Positions 9,114 to 15,785 of a DNA stretch of 64,000 nucleotides are shown here, piece after piece. Where the stretch lies: assembly GCF_000719095.1 (NCBI RefSeq), contig NZ_JOEH01000022.1, positions 1-64,000 on the forward strand. The letters are read 5' to 3'. The position numbers and the translations under genes are program-made. Every line of letters begins with the position of its first letter. Within the stretch, counting starts at the first letter, position 1. The notes beneath the pieces are model-generated. The model was not told the origin of the DNA and did not search any database. It saw nothing but the letters and a program-made list of their open reading frames with translations. The DNA is from Streptacidiphilus jeojiense (GTDB lineage Bacteria > Actinomycetota > Actinomycetes > Streptomycetales > Streptomycetaceae).

Positions 9114-9551
9114 CGTCCTGGTCCGACGATCGCCTCGTCAGGTGCGGGGTCGAGGGCAGGTCGGCGGAACATTCCACGACAGTCAAATTCACACCGCGAG
9201 GCTGTCACCGTGCCGAGTCGCTTCCCAGCTCCATAGGACATCGGCCTGCCCTACGGTAACTCAGTCCGTGTACTTCTCACTGTCTGTTCGCATGCCTCTG
9301 ACATCTACTTCGGCAAATCACCCATCAGCCGTCAGAATCGACGAACCGGCTCATCTCGGTACCTGACGTTACGTCAAGTTCCGAAATTCCCAGCCTCCTT
9401 GACTCGACCCTGCCAAGGGGTGCAGGCTGTGATGGCAATCTCAAGGGGGTTACCTATGAAGGGATCTCCCTACACGAATGGGGTGAGCAAGCGCCGAGTA
9501 GGGCCACCGGCCACCCTCCCGGTCCAGCGGAGCGAAAGGCGGCCGTCTCCC
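9114..9551. other. Intergenic stretch upstream of the DUF6879/peptide/MccB-like genes
   Basis: About 440 bp follows the ancestral HNH stop, with less G/C bias than its surroundings and no convincing gene. It holds a perfect 13-nt palindrome (9364-9376), a possible -35 element TTGACT at 9399-9404 followed 18 nt later by CAGGCT, and an AAGGGGG ribosome-binding-like site 6 nt before an ATG at 9456. That ATG would extend the next protein by 32 residues, but the codon usage of the extension is poor. Confidence 0.5.
9364..9376. promoter_or_regulatory. Perfect palindrome, candidate operator
   Basis: TGACGT-T-ACGTCA has two perfect 6-nt arms around one base, just upstream of a TTGACT hexamer. It is the most symmetrical element in this intergenic region and is placed where a repressor or activator of the downstream accessory genes could bind. 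No regulator is encoded next to it. Confidence 0.35.
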
Positions 9552-10160
9552 ATGCGTGAAATCCTCGGACGAACCCTGGGCATACACCTCGACGGCCCGT
9601 CGTACCTCGCCGACTTCAACGAGAGGTTCTGGCGAATCGACCACGAGGGATTCTGGAAACTGGAACGTCTTCAGAACTATCAGGAACCCGGATTCGCGAG
9701 CTGGGAGGCGTTCCGCAGCGGCGACTGGGACGGCGCCCTGAGGTTGATCGACGAGCTGCGCCCCGAGTTCGAGCGGCATCTCACCAGGATCCGCGAGGCC
9801 GGTTTCGGCCACCACCGTGTACGCGTGGTCGAAGAGCCGATCACCCCCTATGTGCAGTGGGAACTTCACGTCCTGCAGGCCAAGGACCAGTGCGGCGAGG
9901 ACGTGGCCGTGGTCACCGGCGATCAGATCCGGGCCTTCGAGGAATCGGGCTTGCAACCTGATCTGGTCGTGCTCGGCAGCGACGCGGCGTACGACGTCCA
10001 CTACACCCGGGACGGGACCCCCGAGGGTGCCACTCTCTTCACCGCCCCAGCTGCGGTCGAGGGAGCCCGTGCGTTCATCCGGCAGCTGCACCAGTCCGGC
10101 GAAAAGCTGGAGACGTACTTCCCCAGGAGAGTCGCCGGCCTGGATGCTCCGCGAATGTAG
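9552..10160 (+). CDS. DUF6879 family protein
   Basis: This 202-residue protein contains the hallmark of the DUF6879 family widespread in Streptomyces: NERFWRIDHEGFWKLERLQ near the N-terminus, then WEAFRSGDWDGALRLI and VVEEPITPYVQWELHVL. The biochemical function is unknown. I prefer the ATG at 9552 (AGGCGG at 9-nt spacing), which gives a length close to the family norm. An upstream ATG at 9456 has a stronger Shine-Dalgarno but weak coding bias. It precedes the small exported peptide gene by about 80 bp on the same strand and may be co-transcribed with it, although these proteins more often sit next to XRE-type regulators. Confidence 0.75.
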   Translation: MREILGRTLGIHLDGPSYLADFNERFWRIDHEGFWKLERLQNYQEPGFASWEAFRSGDWDGALRLIDELRPEFERHLTRIREAGFGHHRVRVVEEPITPYVQWELHVLQAKDQCGEDVAVVTGDQIRAFEESGLQPDLVVLGSDAAYDVHYTRDGTPEGATLFTAPAAVEGARAFIRQLHQSGEKLETYFPRRVAGLDAPRM

Positions 10161-10243
10161 GCGAAGTCTTCAGACCGGTCGTACCAATTGTTGAGCCGAC
10201 CAGTCCGGTCAAGGTCGCCGGGAAACAATGGAGAGGAAGAGAT

Positions 10244-10438
10244 ATGGAGCGTTCGGTCAAGAGCATGGGTGTGGCGGCAGTCGCCGTGGCCATCCTGGCA
10301 GGAGGCGCGGGCTCCGCCTTCGCGAGCACAGCGAAGCCTGACGTCTTCTGTGCTGCAGGCAAGGCGTCGCTGGTGAAGATCAGCGACCAGGCACTCGACG
10401 TGGGTACGGTCAGCTGCAGTCAGGGTGACAGCAACTGA
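10244..10438 (+). CDS. Small exported peptide, candidate RiPP precursor ending in Asn
   Basis: A 64-residue ORF with a good start (GAGAGGAAGAGAT before ATG). Residues 1-27 form a textbook Sec signal peptide (basic n-region, VAAVAVAILAGGAGSAFA, cleavage after Ala27). The 37-residue mature part has Cys36 and Cys58 and ends CSQGDSN, i.e. with C-terminal asparagine. The next gene encodes an enzyme resembling MccB, which in microcin C biosynthesis adenylates the C-terminal Asn of its peptide substrate. The gene order (peptide, strong hairpin, E1-like enzyme) matches a precursor/modifying-enzyme pair. Against this, a functional Sec signal would export the peptide before a cytosolic ATP-dependent enzyme could act, unless modification is faster or the hydrophobic segment works as a leader. 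The simplest alternative is a small secreted structural or signalling peptide unrelated to the enzyme. Confidence 0.6.
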   Translation: MERSVKSMGVAAVAVAILAGGAGSAFASTAKPDVFCAAGKASLVKISDQALDVGTVSCSQGDSN

Positions 10439-10475
10439 CATTGCCTGCAACGGAATCCGCTGCAGCGAGACTTCG

Positions 10476-10505
10476 GTGGGAGCGGCTCCCGGGAGCCGCT
10501 CCCAC
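10476..10505 (+). terminator. 30-nt perfect inverted repeat between peptide and MccB-like gene
   Basis: The arms GTGGGAGCGGCTCCC and GGGAGCCGCTCCCAC are perfect reverse complements with no spacer, so RNA would fold into a 13-bp stem closed by CCGG. No T-run follows, so it should be a partial terminator or a stabilising 3' structure for the upstream peptide message rather than a full stop. This arrangement keeps precursor mRNA in excess in several RiPP operons, including mccA-mccB of E. coli. Confidence 0.6.
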
Positions 10506-10543
10506 TTCCCGCGCACACCTTTCGAGAGGAAGTTCACCGCCTT

Positions 10544-11656
10544 ATGGACGAGGTCGACATACTGTCCTGGCGCCCTCGGCTCAGGGACAGCCTGGTGGTC
10601 GAGCAGGACGGAGGGGAACTTTCCTTCATCTCAACCTCTGACCGCCGTGTCCAACGTTTTTCCGCGTCCGAGACTGTTTTCCGGATGATCCCGCTTCTGG
10701 ACGGGCGGCACACCGTATCCGAACTCCTCGCGTGCCTGTGCGCCGACTCGGAAGAGCTGGCTCATGATGTGTGCAGCGCCTTGGTCACCCTGCGCGAAGA
10801 GCGGCTTCTGAGCAAGGTCGCCGGATCGGTCGACGCGAATGCGACAGTCACTCCTGATCATCTTTCCCGGTACGACCGGCAGATCCGGCTCTTCCAAGAC
10901 TTCTGCGACTCGGATCTCCTGGACTACGAAGAGGGCTTGGCTGCTCAACGGCGCCTCACCTCGGCCAGGGTGCTGGTGTGCGGGATCGGGGGTCTGGGCA
11001 GCGTTGTGGCCTCGTCACTCGCCGCCTCGGGTGTGGGCACCGTCATCCTCTGCGACGACGACGTCGTCGAGGAGAGCAACCTCACCCGTCAACTCATGTA
11101 CTCGGTCGACGACATAGGCAGCGGCAAGGCCGATGCCCTGGCGGCCCGCCTGTCGCGGATCAACCCGTACGTCTCCGTCGTGCCCGAGAAGCGCAAGGTG
11201 GAATTCGCGTCCGACATCACCGACCTGGTCGCGGCAGCTGATCTCGTGATCAGCTGTGCAGACCAGCCGAGCGTCACCGAAATGGCGGAGATCATGACGG
11301 AGGCATGCTGGCCCCGCACTCCGCACATCATCGGGGGCGGTTATTCCTACCACGTAGGGATAGTGGGCCTCCTGGTCATTCCCGGCGTCACCGCCTGCTG
11401 GCACTGCTTGCGCACAGAGGTTGCACACGAGCACGGACGCGACCGAGCCGTTCCACTCATCCCGAAAAGCCGACACGCGGGAATCCTTGGCGCCCAGTCC
11501 GGAATCATCGGCAATATGATTTCCTGGGAGGCCATTAGATTCCTGATCGGAATGGGAACTGCGATCTGCAACCGATGGCTGGAGCTCAACTACGGACCCA
11601 TGTCCTTCAGTGAGCGCATTGTCCCGCGTCGGCCCGACTGCCCGTGGTGCGCTTGA
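10544..11656 (+). CDS. MccB-like E1/ThiF-family adenylating enzyme with N-terminal RRE-like domain
   Basis: This 370-residue protein has two domains. Residues 1-95 look like a PqqD-type winged helix (RiPP recognition element): strand-rich start, then ETVFRMIPLLDG, HTVSELLACL and AHDVCSALVTLREERLL. Residues 105-370 are an E1-like domain: the YDRQIRLF entry motif, ATP loop GIGGLG (147-152), Asp171-Asp173, NLTRQLMYSVDDIGSGKA (179-196, the region most like MccB), GGGYSYHVGIVGLLVIPG and a zinc site formed by CWHC (285-288) and CPWC (366-369). MccB and PaaA share this architecture and activate peptide carboxylates by adenylation. ThiF/MoeB enzymes for cofactor synthesis normally lack the RRE. The ATG sits about 13 nt after AGAGGA, a long spacing. 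More A/T-ending codons than in neighbours suggest acquired DNA. No transporter or immunity gene is adjacent. Confidence 0.8.
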   Translation: MDEVDILSWRPRLRDSLVVEQDGGELSFISTSDRRVQRFSASETVFRMIPLLDGRHTVSELLACLCADSEELAHDVCSALVTLREERLLSKVAGSVDANATVTPDHLSRYDRQIRLFQDFCDSDLLDYEEGLAAQRRLTSARVLVCGIGGLGSVVASSLAASGVGTVILCDDDVVEESNLTRQLMYSVDDIGSGKADALAARLSRINPYVSVVPEKRKVEFASDITDLVAAADLVISCADQPSVTEMAEIMTEACWPRTPHIIGGGYSYHVGIVGLLVIPGVTACWHCLRTEVAHEHGRDRAVPLIPKSRHAGILGAQSGIIGNMISWEAIRFLIGMGTAICNRWLELNYGPMSFSERIVPRRPDCPWCA

Positions 11657-11741
11657 CCTCGCCCCCGAACAGAAGCGCCGGTCACCCCACCAAGCCCTCA
11701 CCTCAACCCCGCACCAGACCCGACAAAGCTACTTGAAACTG

Positions 11742-11779
11742 GTGCGCCGCCAGGGACTCGAACCCCGGACCCGCTGATT
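11742..11779. repeat. Distal att-like copy of the tRNA-Lys 3' half
   Basis: These 38 bp (starting GTGCGCCGCCAGGGA) are identical to 17160-17197, which covers tRNA-Lys from the discriminator base into the anticodon stem. The rest of the tRNA is absent here, so this is a duplicated 3' end as left by site-specific integration. The repeat abuts the ATP-grasp gene, whose TAA stop begins at its last base. Confidence 0.85.
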
Positions 11780-12693
11780 TAGAGCTGGTTTGCAGAAGGT
11801 GCTAATTGGGCCAGGAGTCGCCTCCCAGTGCCGTTGAATGCCTTCCGTGCAGGACAGACGACCGTCTCAGGCCCAGACGGTGGCGATGACGACCCCCTGA
11901 CGAACCGCCGATCGGAGGCAGCGACCACGCTCTGCGGTCCGGAAGCGCGCAGAACCACATCCAGGACCGCGTCAGGAATGCCTGCGTAACTGTGGGCGAA
12001 CCATGGCATGTTGGCCTCGACGACCGCCCACCGCTCGCGTCCGGAGTCGGGGTCTTGGATAAGGCCGACGTCGACGGCCACCGCGCTGGGCAGCGAGTCG
12101 CGTCCGGCTTCCATCAACTCCCGCGCGAAGGCCCGAACCTCGCTCTCATTCCGGTCGCCGTCCAGTGGGGCGGTGTCAAGGTGCCCGTAGCGGGCGTAGC
12201 GGCTGCCAGTGACGATCTGCCCGTCGAGCACGAACAGCCGGTACTCGGCAGAGAAGGTCACTACGTCCGAGACGAGGACCGCAGTGTCGGGGCCGATGCG
12301 CTCACCCTCCCGAGGCAGGCGGTTCCCATCGGCGTACACCGCAGCGGGGAACTGCTTGTCGCTGGGCGGCTTCACGAAGACCGGACGAGTCACCGCCCAT
12401 GCCTGCGAAAGCGTGGTCAGCTCGATGCGGCGACCGGTGAACTCCTGGGACAGTCCGACGAGCCAGTCGTCGCCCGGCTCCAGCAACGCCAAGCCGAGAC
12501 GGCCGATGATCCGGTCTGCTGCGAGCGGTCCGCCGTACCAATGCACATGACGACCCGCCATCGTCTCGACGACCCCAGGGCTGTCCAGCACTACGACGTC
12601 CAAGCACCGCCGCGCAGCCGCCTGTGCCAGCAGCATGGACGTGCTGCTCCGCTGCAGCGCAAGCAGTAGTGCTGGCGTAGCGTCCACGCTCAC
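11779..12693 (-). CDS. ATP-grasp domain protein, R2K-like clade
   Basis: This 304-residue protein belongs to the ATP-grasp superfamily, which ligates carboxylates to amines or thiols using ATP. Recognisable elements are FVKPPSDKQFPAAVY (nucleotide-binding Lys), SAEYRLFVLDGQIVTGSRYAR, VAVDVGLI and WAVVEANMPWFAHSYAG (metal-binding Glu/Asn). The pattern fits the R2K clade, predicted to modify peptides or proteins. It starts at a GTG overlapping the upstream stop (GTGA) and so is coupled to the small partner gene at 12690. An upstream extension to 12777 would run through that partner in another frame. Its C-terminus is unusual: the stop lies at the edge of the att-like repeat, so the last residues may have been altered by integration. 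Confidence 0.75.
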   Translation of the reverse strand: MSVDATPALLLALQRSSTSMLLAQAAARRCLDVVVLDSPGVVETMAGRHVHWYGGPLAADRIIGRLGLALLEPGDDWLVGLSQEFTGRRIELTTLSQAWAVTRPVFVKPPSDKQFPAAVYADGNRLPREGERIGPDTAVLVSDVVTFSAEYRLFVLDGQIVTGSRYARYGHLDTAPLDGDRNESEVRAFARELMEAGRDSLPSAVAVDVGLIQDPDSGRERWAVVEANMPWFAHSYAGIPDAVLDVVLRASGPQSVVAASDRRFVRGSSSPPSGPETVVCPARKAFNGTGRRLLAQLAPSANQL

Positions 12694-13052
12694 AGCTGCG
12701 GTCGAAACTCGTGGACGACCTCGATCAGACCCACGATGTGCCGGTTGAACTGATCCAATTCCTCGGCCGGAATCCACAGTTCCGTGATCGTCTGCCCGCC
12801 GGCCTGCTGGACCGGGTAGCGCTCGAGGAACCCGGAGTCCACCTCGAAGCGGGTCACATAGCCGACGCCGGAGGCAGGCACGTTCCAGTCCCGGGCAATC
12901 CGGATCGCGTAATCCTCGTTCATGACCGGATAGAAGATCGGCTGCTCAGGCAACCGCGGCGGCCAAGCACACCAACCAGACGCTTCGACCAGGGCAAGTT
13001 CCTCGGGGCCGGTCGGACGCCACAACGTCGTCGTGGTCACTGTCCCAGTCAT
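12690..13052 (-). CDS. Small conserved partner of the ATP-grasp protein
   Basis: This 120-residue protein resembles a conserved Streptomyces family sometimes labelled ADP-ribosylation/crystallin J1, though no catalytic motif for that activity is visible. Characteristic stretches are LVEASGWCAWPPRLPEQPIF, NEDYAIRIARDWNVPASGVG and ITELWIPAEELDQFNRHIVG. The ATG has GGAG 7 nt upstream. It is the first gene of a two-gene operon and its stop overlaps the ATP-grasp start by 4 nt. This fixed gene order suggests it supplies or recognises the substrate of the ATP-grasp enzyme, which is an inference from context only. Confidence 0.7.
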   Translation of the reverse strand: MTGTVTTTTLWRPTGPEELALVEASGWCAWPPRLPEQPIFYPVMNEDYAIRIARDWNVPASGVGYVTRFEVDSGFLERYPVQQAGGQTITELWIPAEELDQFNRHIVGLIEVVHEFRPQL

Positions 13053-13408
13053 CGCACTCTCCGCGCTTCCCACACATTCAAGTCGGTCGGCTGCTCACCG
13101 TAATCCGCATGCAGGGCCTACGGCCAGCGGATATCCCCGTGCTCGCTGGCAGCGCGGCCCGCAACCTTGCGGATCACAGACTCGGGAAGCTCCACAGCAA
13201 CCGAAACCGCATGGAGCGTCGCGCGCCCCACCCGGTGAACTTCGCCAGCACGGCCTCCGGCGGCCGTACTGGGATGTGCCGGGTCGCTGACGCACGGGGG
13301 CACAACTCGGTGTGCTGTTTGATCTGCTGGCACCCACGGCGCCTTTCCACGCATGACCAGCCGGTTTCTCCCGTGACTTTCCACTCGCATGAGCTCTAGC
13401 TTGTCGGG
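13053..13408. other. 356-bp divergent intergenic region inside the island
   Basis: This region separates the ATP-grasp pair (leftward) from the DUF4419 gene (rightward) and must carry their promoters, but I see no convincing -35/-10 pair. On the minus strand, 13118-13270 reads ATLHAVSVAVELPESVIRKV and onwards with a normal codon bias but no start, so it may be a remnant of a lost gene. Confidence 0.4.
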
Positions 13409-15070
13409 ATGACTGGAATGCTGCCGTCGTTCAGCTACGTCGGGCCGCCGGACCTGGCGGCGGAGGCCGCGAACGCCGGGGCCACTGGGTGTTGCATCCG
13501 AACCCCTGACGACCTGGACCGTTGGGCGGCGACGCTGAGCCCAGCCGAGTTGGACGAGCCGTTCACCTACGTCGTGGCCCTGGCGGGCACGCTGCGACTG
13601 GCGCCGCGCCGTAGTGAGCATGTGGCATGCGCCCGCGGTGCGGACGTTCTGGCGGCCGGAGAGATCGCTCTCGCCCGCCGAACAGGTGGCGGCTGGGTGG
13701 TGAGTGAGGCCAGCAACCAGTCGACCGGGTACTGTCCGGACCTCAATTCCTGGCCCGCCCTGGCGATTGCCTTGGACCGGATCGGGATCGCGCGACCCGA
13801 CAGCTTCACGCACGCATTCATCTTTCGCCGCTGCCCGGAATGCGGGCAGGACAACGTGGTCAAGGACGAGGATTTCAGCTGCGCCGTCTGCGGCGGAATG
13901 CTGCCGAAGCAGTGGAACCTCGACCCGACCAACGCCACCGCGCTCCGCCCAGTAGCAGCGGTCATCAACCTCCCCGTACCCGATGACGAGAGCGCCGGAC
14001 AGCTTGCCCAATCCTTGAGGTCCGTGGACAACGAACCCTTCCTGCAAGCGGTTTCGGGACGTCGGATGCGATTGCACCACCGCAGCATCGCCACACTGGT
14101 GTCCGGCCCCGACCAAGGCCCGTTCGCACCCGCGAGCGAGCCGACCTGGAGCCTGATGCTTCGCGCCGTCCACCTCAGCTTCGCCGCTCACCTTCCGCTG
14201 AGCCTCTCGCCCGACGTGGTGTGGTTCACGGTGATACACGAAGTCGCCGTGCACGTGCAGCTCAACGCCGACCACTACGCCGGCGTCTTCACCGACACGC
14301 CCGGCCGCCGCCAGACCATCCAGATCCACGACGACAGCCTGCTTGCCCCGGAGCCGGACTGGAGCCGGTCCATCCATCTAGTCCTCGAACCGCTCCGCGA
14401 GAAGCTGGGCGCCGAGGTCACCGACCTGTTCCTGCCCCGCTTCAGTACCACCACCCCCGACGACGTCTCCTCCGCGCTCGTCGCGCTCATGTCCGTGGTC
14501 AGCCCCTACTACCGCTTCGCATGGCACTCCTCTTGCGGGATCCCGCGCATCCGCTTGGAAGGCACCGCCGACGACTGGAAGCTCCTGGTCCAGCAGGTCC
14601 GCGAGCTAGCGTCCTGGTTCGACGGACTGCGTCCGTGGTTCGACGCGCTCTGCCCGGTACTCGACGAGATCGCGACAACCGCCGCCGGAGGCACGGTCGA
14701 CAAGGACTTCTGGAGCTCCCTCTACAAGTGGGACTCTCAGTCCGGCGGTGACTACGTGTCCGGCTGGATCACGGTTCTCTTCGCTCACACGCAGACCCCG
14801 GCAGGACCGCAGCCCAAGGAGTCCTTCCGCTGGCGCTGTGGCGAGCGCTACCTGGAGAACGCCTTCCCCTCCCACGTCGCCAAGGTTCCGTTCCACTGGA
14901 CCCGCCCCGAGGAAGCACTCGAGATGCAGTTCATGTCCGGCATCCTCGGCATCGAGCGAGACGGCGACTACCTTCGCCCCCGTCTGGCCCACGCGGTCAC
15001 CGAACTCCTTCCAGCAGGGGCTGCCCCGCCGACTGGCTCCTCCTCAAGGACTGGACGCACAGCCGACTAG
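13409..15070 (+). CDS. Zinc-ribbon domain fused to DUF4419
   Basis: This 553-residue fusion has an N-terminal part (1-172) that matches a stand-alone Streptomyces family of unknown function: RRSEHVACARGADVLAAGEI, SNQSTGYCPDLNSWPALAIA, then a zinc ribbon with CPEC (142-145) and CAVCG (158-162). From about 180 onward it resembles DUF4419: TWSLMLRAVHLSFAAHLPLS, WFTVIHEVAVHVQLNADHY, VSPYYRFAWHSSCGIPRIRL and WITVLFAHTQTP. DUF4419 proteins occur in fungi and bacteria without a known activity. The ATG has only a weak GTCGGG upstream. The last 18 residues (AAPPTGSSSRTGRTAD) look non-native, because a different frame is clearly coding across the stop, suggesting a rearranged 3' end. The fusion may be specific to this lineage. 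Confidence 0.75.
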   Translation: MTGMLPSFSYVGPPDLAAEAANAGATGCCIRTPDDLDRWAATLSPAELDEPFTYVVALAGTLRLAPRRSEHVACARGADVLAAGEIALARRTGGGWVVSEASNQSTGYCPDLNSWPALAIALDRIGIARPDSFTHAFIFRRCPECGQDNVVKDEDFSCAVCGGMLPKQWNLDPTNATALRPVAAVINLPVPDDESAGQLAQSLRSVDNEPFLQAVSGRRMRLHHRSIATLVSGPDQGPFAPASEPTWSLMLRAVHLSFAAHLPLSLSPDVVWFTVIHEVAVHVQLNADHYAGVFTDTPGRRQTIQIHDDSLLAPEPDWSRSIHLVLEPLREKLGAEVTDLFLPRFSTTTPDDVSSALVALMSVVSPYYRFAWHSSCGIPRIRLEGTADDWKLLVQQVRELASWFDGLRPWFDALCPVLDEIATTAAGGTVDKDFWSSLYKWDSQSGGDYVSGWITVLFAHTQTPAGPQPKESFRWRCGERYLENAFPSHVAKVPFHWTRPEEALEMQFMSGILGIERDGDYLRPRLAHAVTELLPAGAAPPTGSSSRTGRTAD

Positions 15071-15114
15071 CCAAAGCCGGCTACCAGGCCGCTGACAACG
15101 ACGCGTGGTGGTCC
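15022..15114 (+). pseudogene. Out-of-frame coding remnant overlapping the DUF4419 3' end
   Basis: In the frame one base behind the DUF4419 gene the sequence reads ADWLLLKDWTHSRLAKAGYQ and continues AADNDAWWSGQHH, with the Trp-rich look of a real C-terminus, but it has no start of its own. It is either the original C-terminus of the DUF4419 protein displaced by an indel or a fragment of another gene joined here. Confidence 0.35.
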
Positions 15115-15116
15115 GG

Positions 15117-15752
15117 TCAGCACCACATTGTCATGCCGGCGACACCGCGTCCGTGCTCGACGGCACGGCGCAGTACCCGCAGCGGGCCGTCCACCAGGTC
15201 ATCGAGGTCGTGAGCGGCTCCGCCGGTCATCCCCTCAAGCCACTCCCGGACACGCGCCTCGACGCGGACCCGGCGTTCCGGAGAAAGGCCGAGCGTGGCT
15301 TCCGTGCCCGGAAGGGCAGCGCGGGCGCCGACGGCATCGAGCAGAAAGGCACCGCCCCTGCCGGGGAGCTGAGACGTTGCCTCGGGGCCCAGGGCATAGA
15401 TGAGCGCAGCGAACGGGTCGCCTTTGCGTGTGGAGGCGCAGAAGAGGTCAGTACTTTCGTGTTGGGGGACGAGTTGCAGGAGCTGCTCCTCGATCGCTTC
15501 GTGCCGCTCGTCCGGCGGGCGCATCAAGTCGACGGCTTCCTGCAGTCGCAGCGCCTTTTCCGTGGGCACAGGCCCGTGCGGTCCCGGGACGAAGAACGGT
15601 TCCTGCTCGCCCCGATCTCTCCACCACGCCAGGTCCCCTCCGCGCTCAACACCATGGCTCCCGAAGGAATCAGCTCCTGGGCACTCCCGCTGCAGGCGCA
15701 CAACCTCGGCATCTGGCACCACTCCGACCACCCAGAACCCGGTGACGCTCAC
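15117..15752 (-). CDS. Hypothetical protein downstream of DUF6928
   Basis: A 211-residue protein I do not recognise. It is soluble and acidic, with no signal or membrane segment; visible stretches are FFVPGPHGPVPTEKALRLQE and ERHEAIEEQLLQLVPQHEST. It follows the DUF6928 gene by 33 bp on the same strand and is likely its operon partner. The 3' end nearly meets the DUF4419 region, and the terminal residues (GMTMWC) may have been altered where the two segments join. Function unknown. Confidence 0.6.
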   Translation of the reverse strand: MSVTGFWVVGVVPDAEVVRLQRECPGADSFGSHGVERGGDLAWWRDRGEQEPFFVPGPHGPVPTEKALRLQEAVDLMRPPDERHEAIEEQLLQLVPQHESTDLFCASTRKGDPFAALIYALGPEATSQLPGRGGAFLLDAVGARAALPGTEATLGLSPERRVRVEARVREWLEGMTGGAAHDLDDLVDGPLRVLRRAVEHGRGVAGMTMWC

Positions 15753-15785
15753 AACGGTCCCCCTTTCGAAGTCCGCCGCACGCTT

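Noticed and set aside
10439..10543. A shorter, MccA-like heptapeptide ORF between the peptide and the MccB-like gene
   Set aside because: No ATG-started ORF ending in Asn exists in this gap; the only GTG-started frame lies inside the palindrome and runs into the enzyme gene.
13118..14377. Minus-strand frame opposite the zinc-ribbon/DUF4419 gene
   Set aside because: The bulk is antisense noise; only the last part (13118-13270) looks coding-like and has no start, so it is mentioned only as a possible remnant within the intergenic entry.
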